Source: Hydractinia symbiolongicarpus
Taxonomy: Eukaryota > Cnidaria > Hydrozoa > Anthoathecata > Hydractiniidae
NCBI RefSeq assembly: GCF_029227915.1
Contig: NC_079883.1
Coordinates: 27,590,001 to 27,654,000 of the forward strand
Reading direction: 5' to 3'
Length of the DNA stretch: 64,000 nt
Below the pieces are notes generated by a model. The model was not told the origin of the DNA and ran no database searches. It saw only the letters and a program-made list of their open reading frames with translations. Position numbers and translations under genes: made by a program. This document shows positions 48,492-58,609 of this stretch, piece by piece (position 1 is the stretch's first letter; every line of letters begins with the position of its first letter).

Positions 48492-48543
48492 GAATACAAC
48501 TACCATAATGCATTGCGAATTAGCCGTATAGAGGGAACGGGGA
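48492..48543 (-). repeat. ISL2EU right terminal inverted repeat
   Basis: Exact reverse complement of 44846-44897. It lies just upstream of the transposase ATG, 36 bp away. Confidence 0.9.
48500..48517 (+). promoter_or_regulatory. Staf/ZNF143-like site in right terminal repeat
   Basis: CTACCATAATGCATTGCG, the same 17/18 match as in the left repeat, 45 bp upstream of the transposase ATG. The position suits a core promoter site for the minus-strand gene. Confidence 0.45.
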
Positions 48544-48609
48544 ATTCGGTAACTTTTGTTCTGAAATTTTATATTCCGGCCAAAATTGAATGTCAAAAAG
48601 TATTATCTA

Positions 48610-48990
48610 AAAGGTTGTGAAAGGCCCAATTCACCAAAACAACTGAACCTGTTATGTATAGATTGCTTCTAGAAACATGACCATTTTCCTGAATTTTTAT
48701 CAATGGCCTAGCTCACCGAAGCAAGTAATTCTATTATGTACGGATTGCTTCTAGAAACAGGATCTTTTTCCTGAATGTTTATCAATGGCTCAATTTACCG
48801 AAATAACCGCATCTGTGATATATGGATTGCTTCTAGAAATAGGAGTTTTTTCCTGAATGCTTAACAATGGCCCAATCCACCGAAACAACTGAATCTGAGA
48901 TGTATGGATTGCTTCTAGAAACAGGAGCTTTTTTCTAAATTTTTATCAAGGGTCTAATTTACGGAAACAACCGTATCTCTTACGTAATAC
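48610..48990. repeat. 82 bp tandem repeat, about 4.5 copies
   Basis: GATTGCTTCTAGAAA recurs at 48661, 48743, 48825 and 48907, exactly 82 bp apart, with moderately diverged units between. A weaker relative in opposite orientation is at 56940-57175. Confidence 0.85.
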
Positions 48991-49019
48991 TGATCACTCG
49001 CCTTCACTACTGGTATTTG

Positions 49020-49910
49020 GAACATACATTGCTTGTGATGTATTCTGTTAGACTCAAACAAACTGATCATGTCTCGTTGGGTAAGCGCAGTAAAACACAA
49101 GATGTGAAATTGAGAATGAATATTTAGGCGTGTCTGCTAAATTTGTTTCTTTGTCTCTGATATTATGATGACCACTGGCGAATCGGCCATCATGGCTTGT
49201 TTATCTACCAACTACAATTGATGTACTGATAAGAATCGTTTTGTGGGAAGATGTCCAGATAATTTTTCGTTTGTATATAGTGCGAGACCATCATGGCGAT
49301 GGTAGTCACCGTTTTCCCCAGTTCAATTTAACTGAAAAGTTAGAATATTTTTTGAAACTATTTGTATGAAGCTTAACTGCTGTAAGCCCCTGCGCTTCTT
49401 AACAGGCTACTACACTCTACTACAAGCTACTACAGGCTACTACACTCTGCTACAGAGAAATACGCTTTACTACAGAGAAATACATTCTACTACGCTCTAC
49501 TACAGGCTACAACAGTCTACTACAAGCTACTACAGGCTACTACACTCTACTACAGAGAAATACGCTCTACTACGCTCTACTACACGCTACTACACTCTAC
49601 TACAGAAAAATACGCTTTACTACAGAGAAATACATTCTACTACGCTCTACTACACGCTACTTCACTCTACTACAGAGAAATACGCTTTACTACAGAGAAA
49701 TACGCTTTACTACAGAGAAATACATTCTACTACGCTCTACTACACGCTACTACACTCTACTACAAGCTACTACAGGCTACTACAGATGCTACTACAGGCT
49801 ACTACGCTCTACTACAAAGAAATACGTTCTACTACGGCCTGCTACAGAAAATAACGTACTGCTACACATCGCTACGAAAAATTACGCTTTGCTACATTGT
49901 ATTACAAGGA
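49020..49910. repeat. Right arm of second inverted pair with CTACTAC array
   Basis: The unique part (49020-49310) is the reverse complement of 27359-27640. From about 49390 to 49905 there is an array of CTACTAC plus (A/C)GAGAAATACG(C/T)T-type units, longer than the left-arm array. A 162-codon Tyr/Thr/Leu-rich frame here (49366-49854) is a translation of the repeat, not a gene. Confidence 0.8.
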
Positions 49911-52691
49911 AAGAAAGGGCTTGCTACACTCGACAACAGACATTGATAAGTCTCACTACAATGTGCTTTATGGAGAATAGCACATTATTATCTCTACAAG
50001 GCTTGGGAACGTACATAGGTCTAACGCATGTTGAATACTATATTTCCTTCATTTTCAGGAAGTAATACGTGGACGACTTACCATAAATTCACACTGTATC
50101 AATATCTATTATATGTAACTATATTGTGGCAATAATATGCTGCAATATTTTCGCAATATGCTGCAAGGCCGATATGTAAATTGTTTCTTTTTTCCCTGTT
50201 TAGATTTGGACAAGTTGAAGCCCAAGTTAACCATCGCGTCTTATGATGTCTACGTTGGTTTAGGGTTATATTTAATTTTAGCTATTAGCGCGCTAATGTT
50301 GTCCGTTCCGATCCGCTTTCGCTTTTAAATGGAAATTCACCTTGGAAATTAGCCAGTGTCAGAAGTGGACAAATTTTATGAGAAAGTTTAATTAAAGTTC
50401 TTATACTTCAAGTCAGTTTTGATTTTCTCCGCAATTTCTTGTATTTATTACTCATGGTCTCAAGATTTGGAAAAAGAAAGTTCGAAAAATTTAAAGAATG
50501 CGCGAAAGTGTTAGTGGAGTGGCCTTTTGTGCAGTTGGAAAATACGTTAGCAGATGTCTACTCTAGAATTTTACGATATATTTTATTGTACGAGATGGTT
50601 TTACGAAGTTTTAAAATCTTTTGTTTAAAATTAATTTCTTTTTTCAGTGTCCTTTATTATTCAAGTTATTATGCTGTGTAAAGTTTCTACATTAGACATT
50701 GTGATAAAATGAACCGGACATCATCTTTCAAGATTTGCTTTCCCGCGCATTCTCAAACAGAAAGAATAAGGAAATGCTCATAACGTTTTTGAAGTGGAAT
50801 CAAACCTTCTGACAAAAAATTAATTGTTGTGAGAATTTTTTTAGCCCTGACAAATATCTTTATTTTGGTAAGGGTATGACATCTTTTTGTTCGATTATGT
50901 CCATGCGCATCGTATCTTTAGAGAAAATAATTGTAAATATTGTTTTCTTTTGTTATGTTATTTATAAAAAGAAAGAAAACAGCAGATCATACAAGCTTTT
51001 TTACTTACATCAAGCCAACGCAACGGAAGCCAACGTAAAACGGCCACACCTTGGACTTCAGAAAAGCTCTGTTATTTTTCTCTTTCAAAGAGGGAGGGCT
51101 GAACCCCCAGCCCCCTAGTGGCGCCGCCCCTGAAACTAGCGAGCTGAGCGCAAGCAATACCCATTTGACATTTAAGTATGCGTAAAAAATAGCCAACCCC
51201 ATGTTCCATCTTTGGTCGAAGATTTTAAAGTAAAAAAGATCTGTCAGTTTAATATTGTTCATTTTAGTCATCACCTCTAAAATGCATTTTAAACATCTTT
51301 GATTTCCTCAAGCAATTTCTAGAGAAGCGCGGGCAAGTTGATTGCGCGCTAAAAGCAAAAAGTGTTAATGAAAGAAAAGATATACCATAAAGGACACGGT
51401 TTTCTTTTTTCCTTAGTTTCTCCTGTTTCTTTTTTGCTGTGAGTAAAAAAGTTGGTAACTGGAAGACAAAAAAGTTTAGAAAAAAAGTTTGTACCAAAAG
51501 TAATTAAGCTAATTTTCGAAATGTTTTTAGGGAAGCATTGAAATTGTATTGATGTAACTTGCCGGCTAAATTGAGTTAAAAGTTATCTTATGCATCAGTA
51601 TATTCCATCAAAATTAGCCACACGTTTTCACAATTCGTTGAAAATAATGCTTAAAACATTTTATCACTATGAAATATAGTCTCAGGGTAAACAAATAATA
51701 ACTTGCTTTGAAATACAACTTTCAAGTCAAGTTTGCAAAAACATTAACAACAGATATCGCCCTCGCCTGTGTAACGAGGACTTGATCAAGTTCCTTTATT
51801 AGCTGCATTATGCTCTTGTTTAGCCGTCAAGTAAGCGCTAGCCGCTTTGCCACAGGCAACAAACTCTGCCGACGAAGACAATGTACTGCTATAAATAACA
51901 GTTCACAACGTTCTTCATAATTTAAAGTGGAAAAAGAAAAAGAAAAACATTAAAAATATGGTTTGTTTTGTTTTAATATTACCTTTAAATTTAACGCAGG
52001 CAGACAGGGTGGTTTGGGGTTGTTTAAAATAATAACTCGGCAAACGATGTTTATCCGTTAAGTTACGATCGTTCAAAACTTTTTCTATTCATTAAATTTA
52101 GAAGTCGGTACGTTCCGAATTAAAATCAAGAATGACATACCTTATCAGAGAAATTACCAAAGGAACAAAATTAACGACTACGAAATTAACACGAAAGAAA
52201 TTAAAACAAGGAAAACATATATTATTTCTTTTGAAATATTTTTTATAGTGTTTACATATTTTAAACATTAGTTCAAACCATTATTATTCCAAAGTTAAGT
52301 TTGGTTCTCACAATAGGGATAACTCAGTTCCGTTTTCTTTTTACAAAATATGATAAAAACACTAAGAATTTTAGGGGCGCTGGCACTTTTTAAAAGATTT
52401 CCATCATATTTGGACTTTTTAAAATGTGCTGCCAGCCCCCTTAAAACATTCAGCGATTTTTATAATAATGATGATTCGTATGATGCCGTTCCAACCTTTG
52501 AGATGATTGGTCTGAGAGGTAAATCGGCAACGTCGTCTGTTTTAAGCTTGTGTACTTTGACAGTACCATACAGTTTGCCAGGGGCTGAGTCAGTGGGATA
52601 TAGGCTCGTGGTGGAGAGCGGTCATGCACCAGTGAAAAAGGACGATTCTACGATTCCTTTTAAAACCAAACAACTCGGCAATTATTACAAA
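49911..52691. other. Mostly non-coding; hAT-like terminus near 51100
   Basis: At about 51040-51135 a sequence ending GGCGCCGCCCCTGAAA (reverse complement TTTCAGGGGCGGCGCC) looks like a CAGGGGCGG-type hAT terminus. No partner end was found. Frames at 50439-50681 and 52350-52691 are open, but no domain was recognised; the second runs into the Helitron at 52692. Confidence 0.35.
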
Positions 52692-52809
52692 CTAGTCGTT
52701 AACCCGTGGAAGAATCCATGGGGTCGCCTGTCCTTTATATATCGCATTTCATGTTTTCGTAACAGGAAGCGTCTTTAATGGCAGACAGACAGACGACGGC
52801 TATTATTAA
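52692..52809 (-). mobile_element. Short Helitron, minus strand (first of two)
   Basis: The reverse complement ends in hairpin-like CCATGGATTCTTCCACGGG followed by TTAACGACTAG and starts TTAATAATAGCCGTCG. It abuts the next copy without a spacer. Confidence 0.65.
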
Positions 52810-52940
52810 CTAGCCGTTAACCCGTGGAAAAATCCACGGGGTCGCCCGTCCCTTATATATCGCATTTCGTGTTTCGTGTTTCTGTAACAGGACGCGGTTT
52901 TCGCGGACAGACAGACAAAATACGGCTATTATTAAAGAGA
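52810..52940 (-). mobile_element. Short Helitron, minus strand (second of two)
   Basis: The reverse complement starts TCTCTTTAATAATAGCCGTA and ends with the intact hairpin CCGTGGATTTTTCCACGG followed by GTTAACGGCTAG. Same family as 43475-43791, in opposite orientation. Confidence 0.7.
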
Positions 52941-55016
52941 AGAGAAGAAGGACAGCAGAAGCATTCCTTCACTTCTTACAGAATTTAAATGCTTGTAACC
53001 GGATTTTTAACATGTCCACAACAGATTGTGCGTTTTTAACAGCTTTTGTAATTAAGATGCATCAAACCCGTTGATGATAATTTCTGCTTCGTTGCTTAAA
53101 TAGTGGTAAAGTTGAACGATTCAGGAAGCGTGGACTGGTTTTAAATCTAACAACTTTGAGGAAATCTTCACATCCGCAGGATCAATGCCTCGTTTCAACT
53201 GAATTGCCACTTGATTTGAAAACTTTTTATTGTACAAACTTTGTTTAAATAAGAAATAACAAAAATCCAGAATAAACAAAATTTTCGTCGAACAAAATTT
53301 TTCGCGGACTAAAATGACGAAAACTTCAGGTGTCCGAAAAATTTTGTCGGACAAAAGTTTTGTCCGACAAAGTTTTCGTCCAATTAGGTGAAAACACAGA
53401 AAACAGCCCGTCCAGCTAAAAAAATCGCTCAGCAATTTTATTTTGCGGAATAAGTCTGGTGTAGCTACCTGCTTTTGGCATAAGAATTACTAATTAAGAA
53501 TTTTGTTGTAGCTGGCTAAACTGTATCACACATGCTTTTAGGCTTAATACGCTTTTCAAAAAAACTACATTGCATCTTTGGTTTACAGAACACAGAATAC
53601 ACTCTGTAAAAAGGCTAGGTAACTGTTACCCGCCGTTGAACACCCGGATGAGTGATTAATAAGAGCCGTCAACTGCGCCACATATTCAGGTAAAGCGCTT
53701 TAGTAAAGTTATGTAGTATGTAGTAAATCAAATGAAGTGCACACAACTTTATGGTGTGTCCAGTGTAATATGTTTTTTATCAAATAACTTTCCACAACTT
53801 AAGCTGAAATAAAAACACAGATTACAATTTGTTGTTACCCCGTCATAGCAAAAACTTTCTGGCAAACCTTTTTTATTTTTCGGATAATGTTCCCGGTGAG
53901 TGTTAGCTGACCATTTAGTACGGGTAAATAATGTGACACATCCATACAGATGTAATACCAATTTACCATGTCACACATGAGTATAGGCGTAACACTATTT
54001 TTCAAAAGAACTTCATCGCAAATTCGGTTAAAAAAAGTCCAGGAAACTGCTGTTGTTATCATGTTCAGTTAAAAAAATACTCAGCAATTTTATTTTGCAC
54101 CATAAGTTTTCATAACAGTAATAAAAGTGGTATCTGCCTAACTTCATTTAGCATAAGAATTAAGAATTGTGTTGCAGCCAAACTGCATTTGGCTACTTTC
54201 ACTTTTTGGTCAGAAGTAGCTAAGGAGCTAGCTAGGTAAACACAACTTTAACATAAAAATAAATAATACTGGCTAGGATATAAAGCTGTTATACTAAACT
54301 GAATAGTAATAACTAAGGCTAGCTAGCTAGCTGATTGTAGAATGCTCCTTAAAAACTTCGTTCCTAGCCAAAAATCAAGAAATTTTTGGGTTTGAGATTT
54401 GTACTTAGCTACAAAACGTGAGAATATATTTATCTTAACATGTAAAAATATGTAAAAAACAAAAATGAAAACCTTTTTGAAGACAAAAACAGATTAACCG
54501 TCAATGCCACAGCTTTTAAAATGGCCGTAGCTCAGATTGCTTTATCTTTCCTTCATTGGTAAAAATCTGATTCTGCGGGGTTTTCCCAAAATTTTCTGAT
54601 AAAAGCCGCGCACAACCATTTTGAATATACAGAATACGGCTATTATTAAAGAGAAGATGGACAACAGAAGTGATAACCAAAAGAAATAAACTAACACTAA
54701 ATACACAAGAGAAATCAGTGTCATTAAGGCTTTTTAACTAACTATACATAGATTTCCATAGATTGTAATGGCAATATAATGTGTGTTACGAGTAAGTTAT
54801 GTGTGTTTGAGAATGTATTTACAGTCTCTGTGGATAAAGAAGTAAAAAAATTGTTGGAAAAAAACTTCATAAAAGACTGCATGTAATGATTGCATGATCC
54901 TTCTCTAAAGTGACCCTGTTCATTTAGGTGCAGTGATGGGTTGTATGAAGAAAAAAGTGCCAGCTTGTATAAGAATCGTGTTTTCAGTGTAAATTTAGCT
55001 GATTACTTATACAAGA
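52941..55016. other. Non-coding with palindromic patch and Helitron 5' end
   Basis: A cluster of short palindromic pieces (TTTTGTCGGACAAAA, TTTTGTCCGACAAA) lies at about 53275-53392. A Helitron-like 5' end on the minus strand (TCTTTAATAATAGCCGTATT) is at about 54635-54654 without a clear 3' end. Other frames show no domain. Confidence 0.4.
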
Positions 55017-55371
55017 CTAGTTGATAAAGCCCATGTGAAAATCCACTAAGGCAGAAGAACAATGGAAAAATAGGTTGCTTTAGATTTTTTGCCGACGTCA
55101 GCAGTGCATATACAAAAAGAAAATTGGTTAAAATTAGTCATTCGTTGTCTGTAAGGTGTGGAGGTTGAAACGTTGACCAAAATAATGTATGGTATCGTAT
55201 GTTTTTGACAAACGCTTAGGGAGATATAAGGGCTTAAAAATTTTTCTGACGTCAGCAAAGTCCCTACCAAAAGTTCCAAAAAATTTCTTAATTCGTACAC
55301 CCGATGCATTCATCGTATAGATCTTGAAATGCAGATCAAGAAAATGTATAGGAACATGGACTTTTGACAAA

Positions 55372-55725
55372 CGGTTGCAGAGATATTGGGGTTTGAAGGT
55401 TTTGTGATGACGTCCTCAACCTTTCCATTCCGAAACGGATTCGGGGACCCAGGCTTGGGAAACTTACCCAAATTGGTCCCGGGTGATCCCTAGTTACTTA
55501 CGTGGTGAAAAATCACTGACGTCACCACCTCGTTTTCAAGTTATTTGGCGGTTGCAGAGATATTGGGGTTTGAAGGTTTTGTGATGACGTCCTCAACCTT
55601 TCCATTCCGAAACGGATTCGGGGACCCAGGCTTGGGAAACTTACCCAAATTGGTCCCGGGTGGTCCCTAGTTACTTACGTGGTAAAAAATCACTGACGTC
55701 ACCACCTCGTTTTCAAGTTATTTGG
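55372..55725. repeat. 177 bp tandem duplication inside the Helitron
   Basis: Units 55372-55548 and 55549-55725 differ at only a few bases seen on reading (for example GGTGATCC versus GGTGGTCC). H1 has the unit once. Confidence 0.85.
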
Positions 55726-55909
55726 CCTCAAAGCTTTAAGTGCACTGTAATGGCTTCATTTATTTAATATAGAATATTAACGTTAAAGTAGTCTTATTGA
55801 CGTCGCGCCGTAACGTCAGAAAATTTAACATATTAGACATGCATTTTTCAGTTACTTCAAAGAAAATTTCGGTAAGATCAAAGGAAAATGAACATATCCA
55901 CTTTGCCTG

Positions 55910-56024
<115 letters not shown>

Positions 56025-56148
56025 GTATATAAGATAAATGTTTATCATTCATTTATTTTTTATGTTAAAAAATAATTATTTGAGGAAACTTATTTTTTTT
56101 AGGAAAATCTTTGTAAAACATTCACATAACTATTTAAGTAATTTTGTT

Positions 56149-56477
56149 TAGATAAATGCTGTAATGCCAAAAGGAAAATACTGGGTTAGGCAGCCAATGG
56201 TAAGTTTTTATTAAATTTGATTTGAGATTTGAAATTTGATTTGAGGTTTAATTTGAAAAAAAATATAAAAGTAATGTTGTGTAGTGGGTTGCACGTACTA
56301 TTACTTTCAGTTAAAAAGTCCAAAAATCAACGTGACAGAAAATAATCAATTGGATATAACAATTTAATTGCTATGTTGTGCTTTTTTTATGGTTTATAGA
56401 GAACAGACAAAAGATATTGCCGACAGAAACGATGGTGAAAGCATTAGAGAACAAAGAATCTTTACAACAAGTGAAGG
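56149..56477 (+). other. Two possible small exons, weak
   Basis: A 48 bp open segment (about 56152-56199, reading INAVMPKGKYWVRQPM) sits between acceptor-like TTTGTTTAG and donor GTAAGT. A second block (about 56399-56476) lies between TTTATAG and GGTTAGT. The frames do not clearly join and no domain is recognised. Confidence 0.2.
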
Positions 56478-56939
56478 TTAGTCCGAACATATTAACTGTT
56501 TTCATGTTAGAGAAATGCTCGAATGTTCGTTGTTATCAATCTCAAGAAACCCTTTCGTATTAACGAATAAGATTTGTTCCATTTTTATTCTTATCTTTAG
56601 TGAAGAAACTCAAAGTCGCGATAACCTAGATTCACAGCAAGCATGACGAATTCATGGTGGTTCAGTTAAATTTAAAATATAAAATTATTGATAGATAGAC
56701 AATTGTCAACCAGGCCTTAACTTTTGCAATCTTAAAGTTAAAGTCCAATAGACAAGTAAAAATTAGGGCCTAAAAATATTTTTCCGTTCGACTTCCTTTT
56801 GAATATTTTTCATTTTGTGTCGTAGTGTAAAACGTTTGTAATATTTTTTTGCATATTGGGAAAAGCTGCCAAAAGGGAACAAATCCATAGTTCAGCTTGT
56901 TTTGATTAACCACAAAAAAAGCTTAGGGATGAATTTCCC

Positions 56940-57190
56940 GTATTTAAAAGCAATCCATACACATTGTTTCAGTAAATTCGGTCTTTGAAAAAACACGTTT
57001 GGGGAGATAATTTACCCGCATTAAGAAGCAATCCATACAAGCAATCCATGATATTCAGTTCTTTTAGTAAATTCGGTCTTTAGAAAAAACATTTACGGAG
57101 ATAATTTACCGGTATTAAGAAGCAATCCATACATATAAAATTCAGTTGTTTTAGTAAATTCGATTTTTGAAATATATATATATATATATA
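56940..57190. repeat. ~80-95 bp tandem repeat, about 3 copies
   Basis: AAGCAATCCATAC recurs at about 56949, 57026 and 57120, with AGTAAATTCG(G/A)T blocks between. In reverse complement it resembles the 82 bp array at 48610-48990. It ends in a short (TA)n run (57172-57190). Confidence 0.65.
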
Positions 57191-57275
57191 TGAACACAAA
57201 TTGTAGCTATAGGAATAACCAACAAGATAGATGACTACATCAAGAATTAAGTAAAAAGATTTTATTATTTAAAAT

Positions 57276-57305
57276 TTTCGTCAGTTCATCGACTGACTTC
57301 TTCAG
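57276..57305 (-). ncRNA. Hammerhead-ribozyme-like core
   Basis: On the minus strand CTGAAGA (57299-57305) matches the CUGANGA core. A perfect 6 bp stem, GTCAGT/ACTGAC with loop CGATGA, follows, then GAAA (57276-57279). An AUUUU...AAAAU stem III and an AUC cleavage-type triplet could follow. One extra A at the stem III junction and no convincing stem I weaken it. Hammerheads are known in Penelope-like elements, and this one lies next to such a fragment. Confidence 0.35.
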
Positions 57306-57440
57306 TATCGCTTACAATACAGTATTAACAATTAAAATATCTTATATAGTGATAAAAATAAATTATATACAATTAAATACACAAGGGTTTAAAACTGGTT
57401 TCCATCACCATCATCCTACTATCAACTTAACACACGGTTT

Positions 57441-57741
57441 CTACAACTTGCATTTTTCTGTTCTTTTAGTTCTATTCCAGTCATGAGAACCATTAAGTCC
57501 CTGATGTTGTGTGACGAGTGTCCCTATCCAGAATTTTTCTTTATCTAATAGCAAACTATCAATTTGCCTGTTTGTTAAATTCTCTCCATTGTTCACAACA
57601 TCAACTATAATAAACCCAATATTTTGCACGGAGGCATTAGGGCATTCATCAATAAAATGTTTCACAACTTTGCAAGATGGTATCTTCTTTTTAATGTGGG
57701 ATTTGTAATTCGAAAGTCGAGGCTTCCAAGCAATGTAAAAA
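57441..57741 (-). pseudogene. Penelope-like retroelement C-terminus (GIY-YIG end)
   Basis: The open minus-strand frame from about 57741 to the stop at 57441 reads KPRLSNYKSHIKKK, then CKVVKHFIDEC, IGFIIVDVV, then LLDKEKFWIGTLVTQHQGLN and DWNR. The R-(x)-NYKSH block, the KHF block and the final FWI-TL-GLN block are the C-terminal half of the GIY-YIG endonuclease of Penelope-like elements. The reverse transcriptase and the N-terminal GIY-YIG motif are missing, as the 5' side is replaced by Helitron-like DNA. No internal stop is seen in the remaining 99 codons. 5' truncation is normal for these elements. Confidence 0.6.
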
Positions 57742-58035
57742 TATATAAAAAAACAAGGACAGACTTAGCAACGTCAACGTTACGCAACTTTCAAAATGGC
57801 CGTAATAACACTGCTCTCTGCTTTACACATCCCTTTGTCGTGGCTGCAAAATCTCGGATTGGTTTTTCAAAAAAAATCAGGCGTTGCAATTGAATGCTAC
57901 ACGCGGGAGAATAAAACAAAGTCGGTAAATATATATCGCATTTGGTATTTTGTGCAGATATAAGAATTTCGTGATTAATTAACAGGACGCGCTTTTCGCG
58001 GACAAACAGGCAAAATACCGCTATTAATAAAAAGA
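57742..58035 (-). mobile_element. Helitron-like 5' end, minus strand
   Basis: The reverse complement starts TCTTTTTATTAATAGCGGTA, then TTTTGCCTGTTTGTCCGCGA, like the starts of the short Helitrons here. No CTAG-hairpin 3' end could be placed, so the inner limit is uncertain. Confidence 0.4.
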
Positions 58036-58609
58036 CTAACGATATCATACGTCTATTGGTTTTTCGGTCAGTTGCTCATAAAGTTGATCTTGTTAACTCA
58101 CCATATGATTTTTTAACAATAGCCAATAATAATTACATTATTTAGAACTATTTTCAGCTTTTGTACTCTGATCCTAACTTCAATGGAATATCAAATCTAC
58201 GGAGACTCTTTAAATGAGATAAATTTTATACTTATGCCTTTTTGGAACATCTTTGTTCCATGTAAATAGAAGTTTTGACTTTTAATTTGGAATTCTTCCA
58301 TCTTTTTCCTAATGATACGTTATATTACTGACATGCCTTCTACAGAATTTCAGCCTAAGAGCCTTTGCCGATAAAAAGTTATGACCTGTCAAATTTTAAC
58401 TACAAACAATGGAATAATTTCATCGTAAACGGCTCTAAACTTTAATGTGATATAGCTTCTCTACGGCAGCAGCTTCTTCAGTCGGACAAAAATCAATGGA
58501 ACATTTAAATTTTTATGCATCTAAGAATTCATTTGGTTTAAGAACTAATCAAGCTATACTATTGAAATACTGCACCGAAAAAAAGAAATAAAAAACACAC
58601 GTAATGTCT
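58036..58609. other. Non-coding stretch, nothing recognised
   Basis: AT-rich sequence between the Helitron fragment and the right arm of the giant element. Confidence 0.5.

Larger units (their letters stand above)
44846..48543. mobile_element. ISL2EU-type DNA transposon, apparently complete
   Basis: A 3.7 kb element with identical terminal inverted repeats (55 bp if the palindromic AATT at the edge is counted). It contains two convergent intact ORFs: SWIM plus YqaJ (plus strand) and THAP plus DDE (minus strand). A transposase paired with a YqaJ nuclease is the known signature of the ISL2EU (IS4EU) superfamily, which makes 2 bp target duplications. Ends read TCCCCGTTCC with AT on each side (44844-44845 and 48544-48545). 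A 4 bp AATT duplication with ends starting CCCC cannot be excluded, because AATT is palindromic. Identical ends and two open genes suggest recent activity. Confidence 0.8.

Noticed and set aside
44846-48543. ISL2EU transposase as the enzyme that moves the 48.6 kb element
   Set aside because: The ends differ completely (TCCCCGTTCC versus GGSAACGACT) and the duplications differ in length, so there is no evidence for cross-mobilisation.
48456-48596. An N-terminal extension of the transposase, 47 codons upstream of the ATG at 48455
   Set aside because: It would read through the terminal inverted repeat and into flanking host repeat. The mobile gene must start inside the element.
49366-49854. 162-codon Tyr/Thr/Leu-rich open frame
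   Set aside because: It is the CTACTAC array read in one frame. The composition is purely that of the repeat.
50439-50681. 80-codon open frame with Lys/Leu-rich sequence
   Set aside because: No domain, no splice signals and no repeat support. Expected length by chance in this composition.
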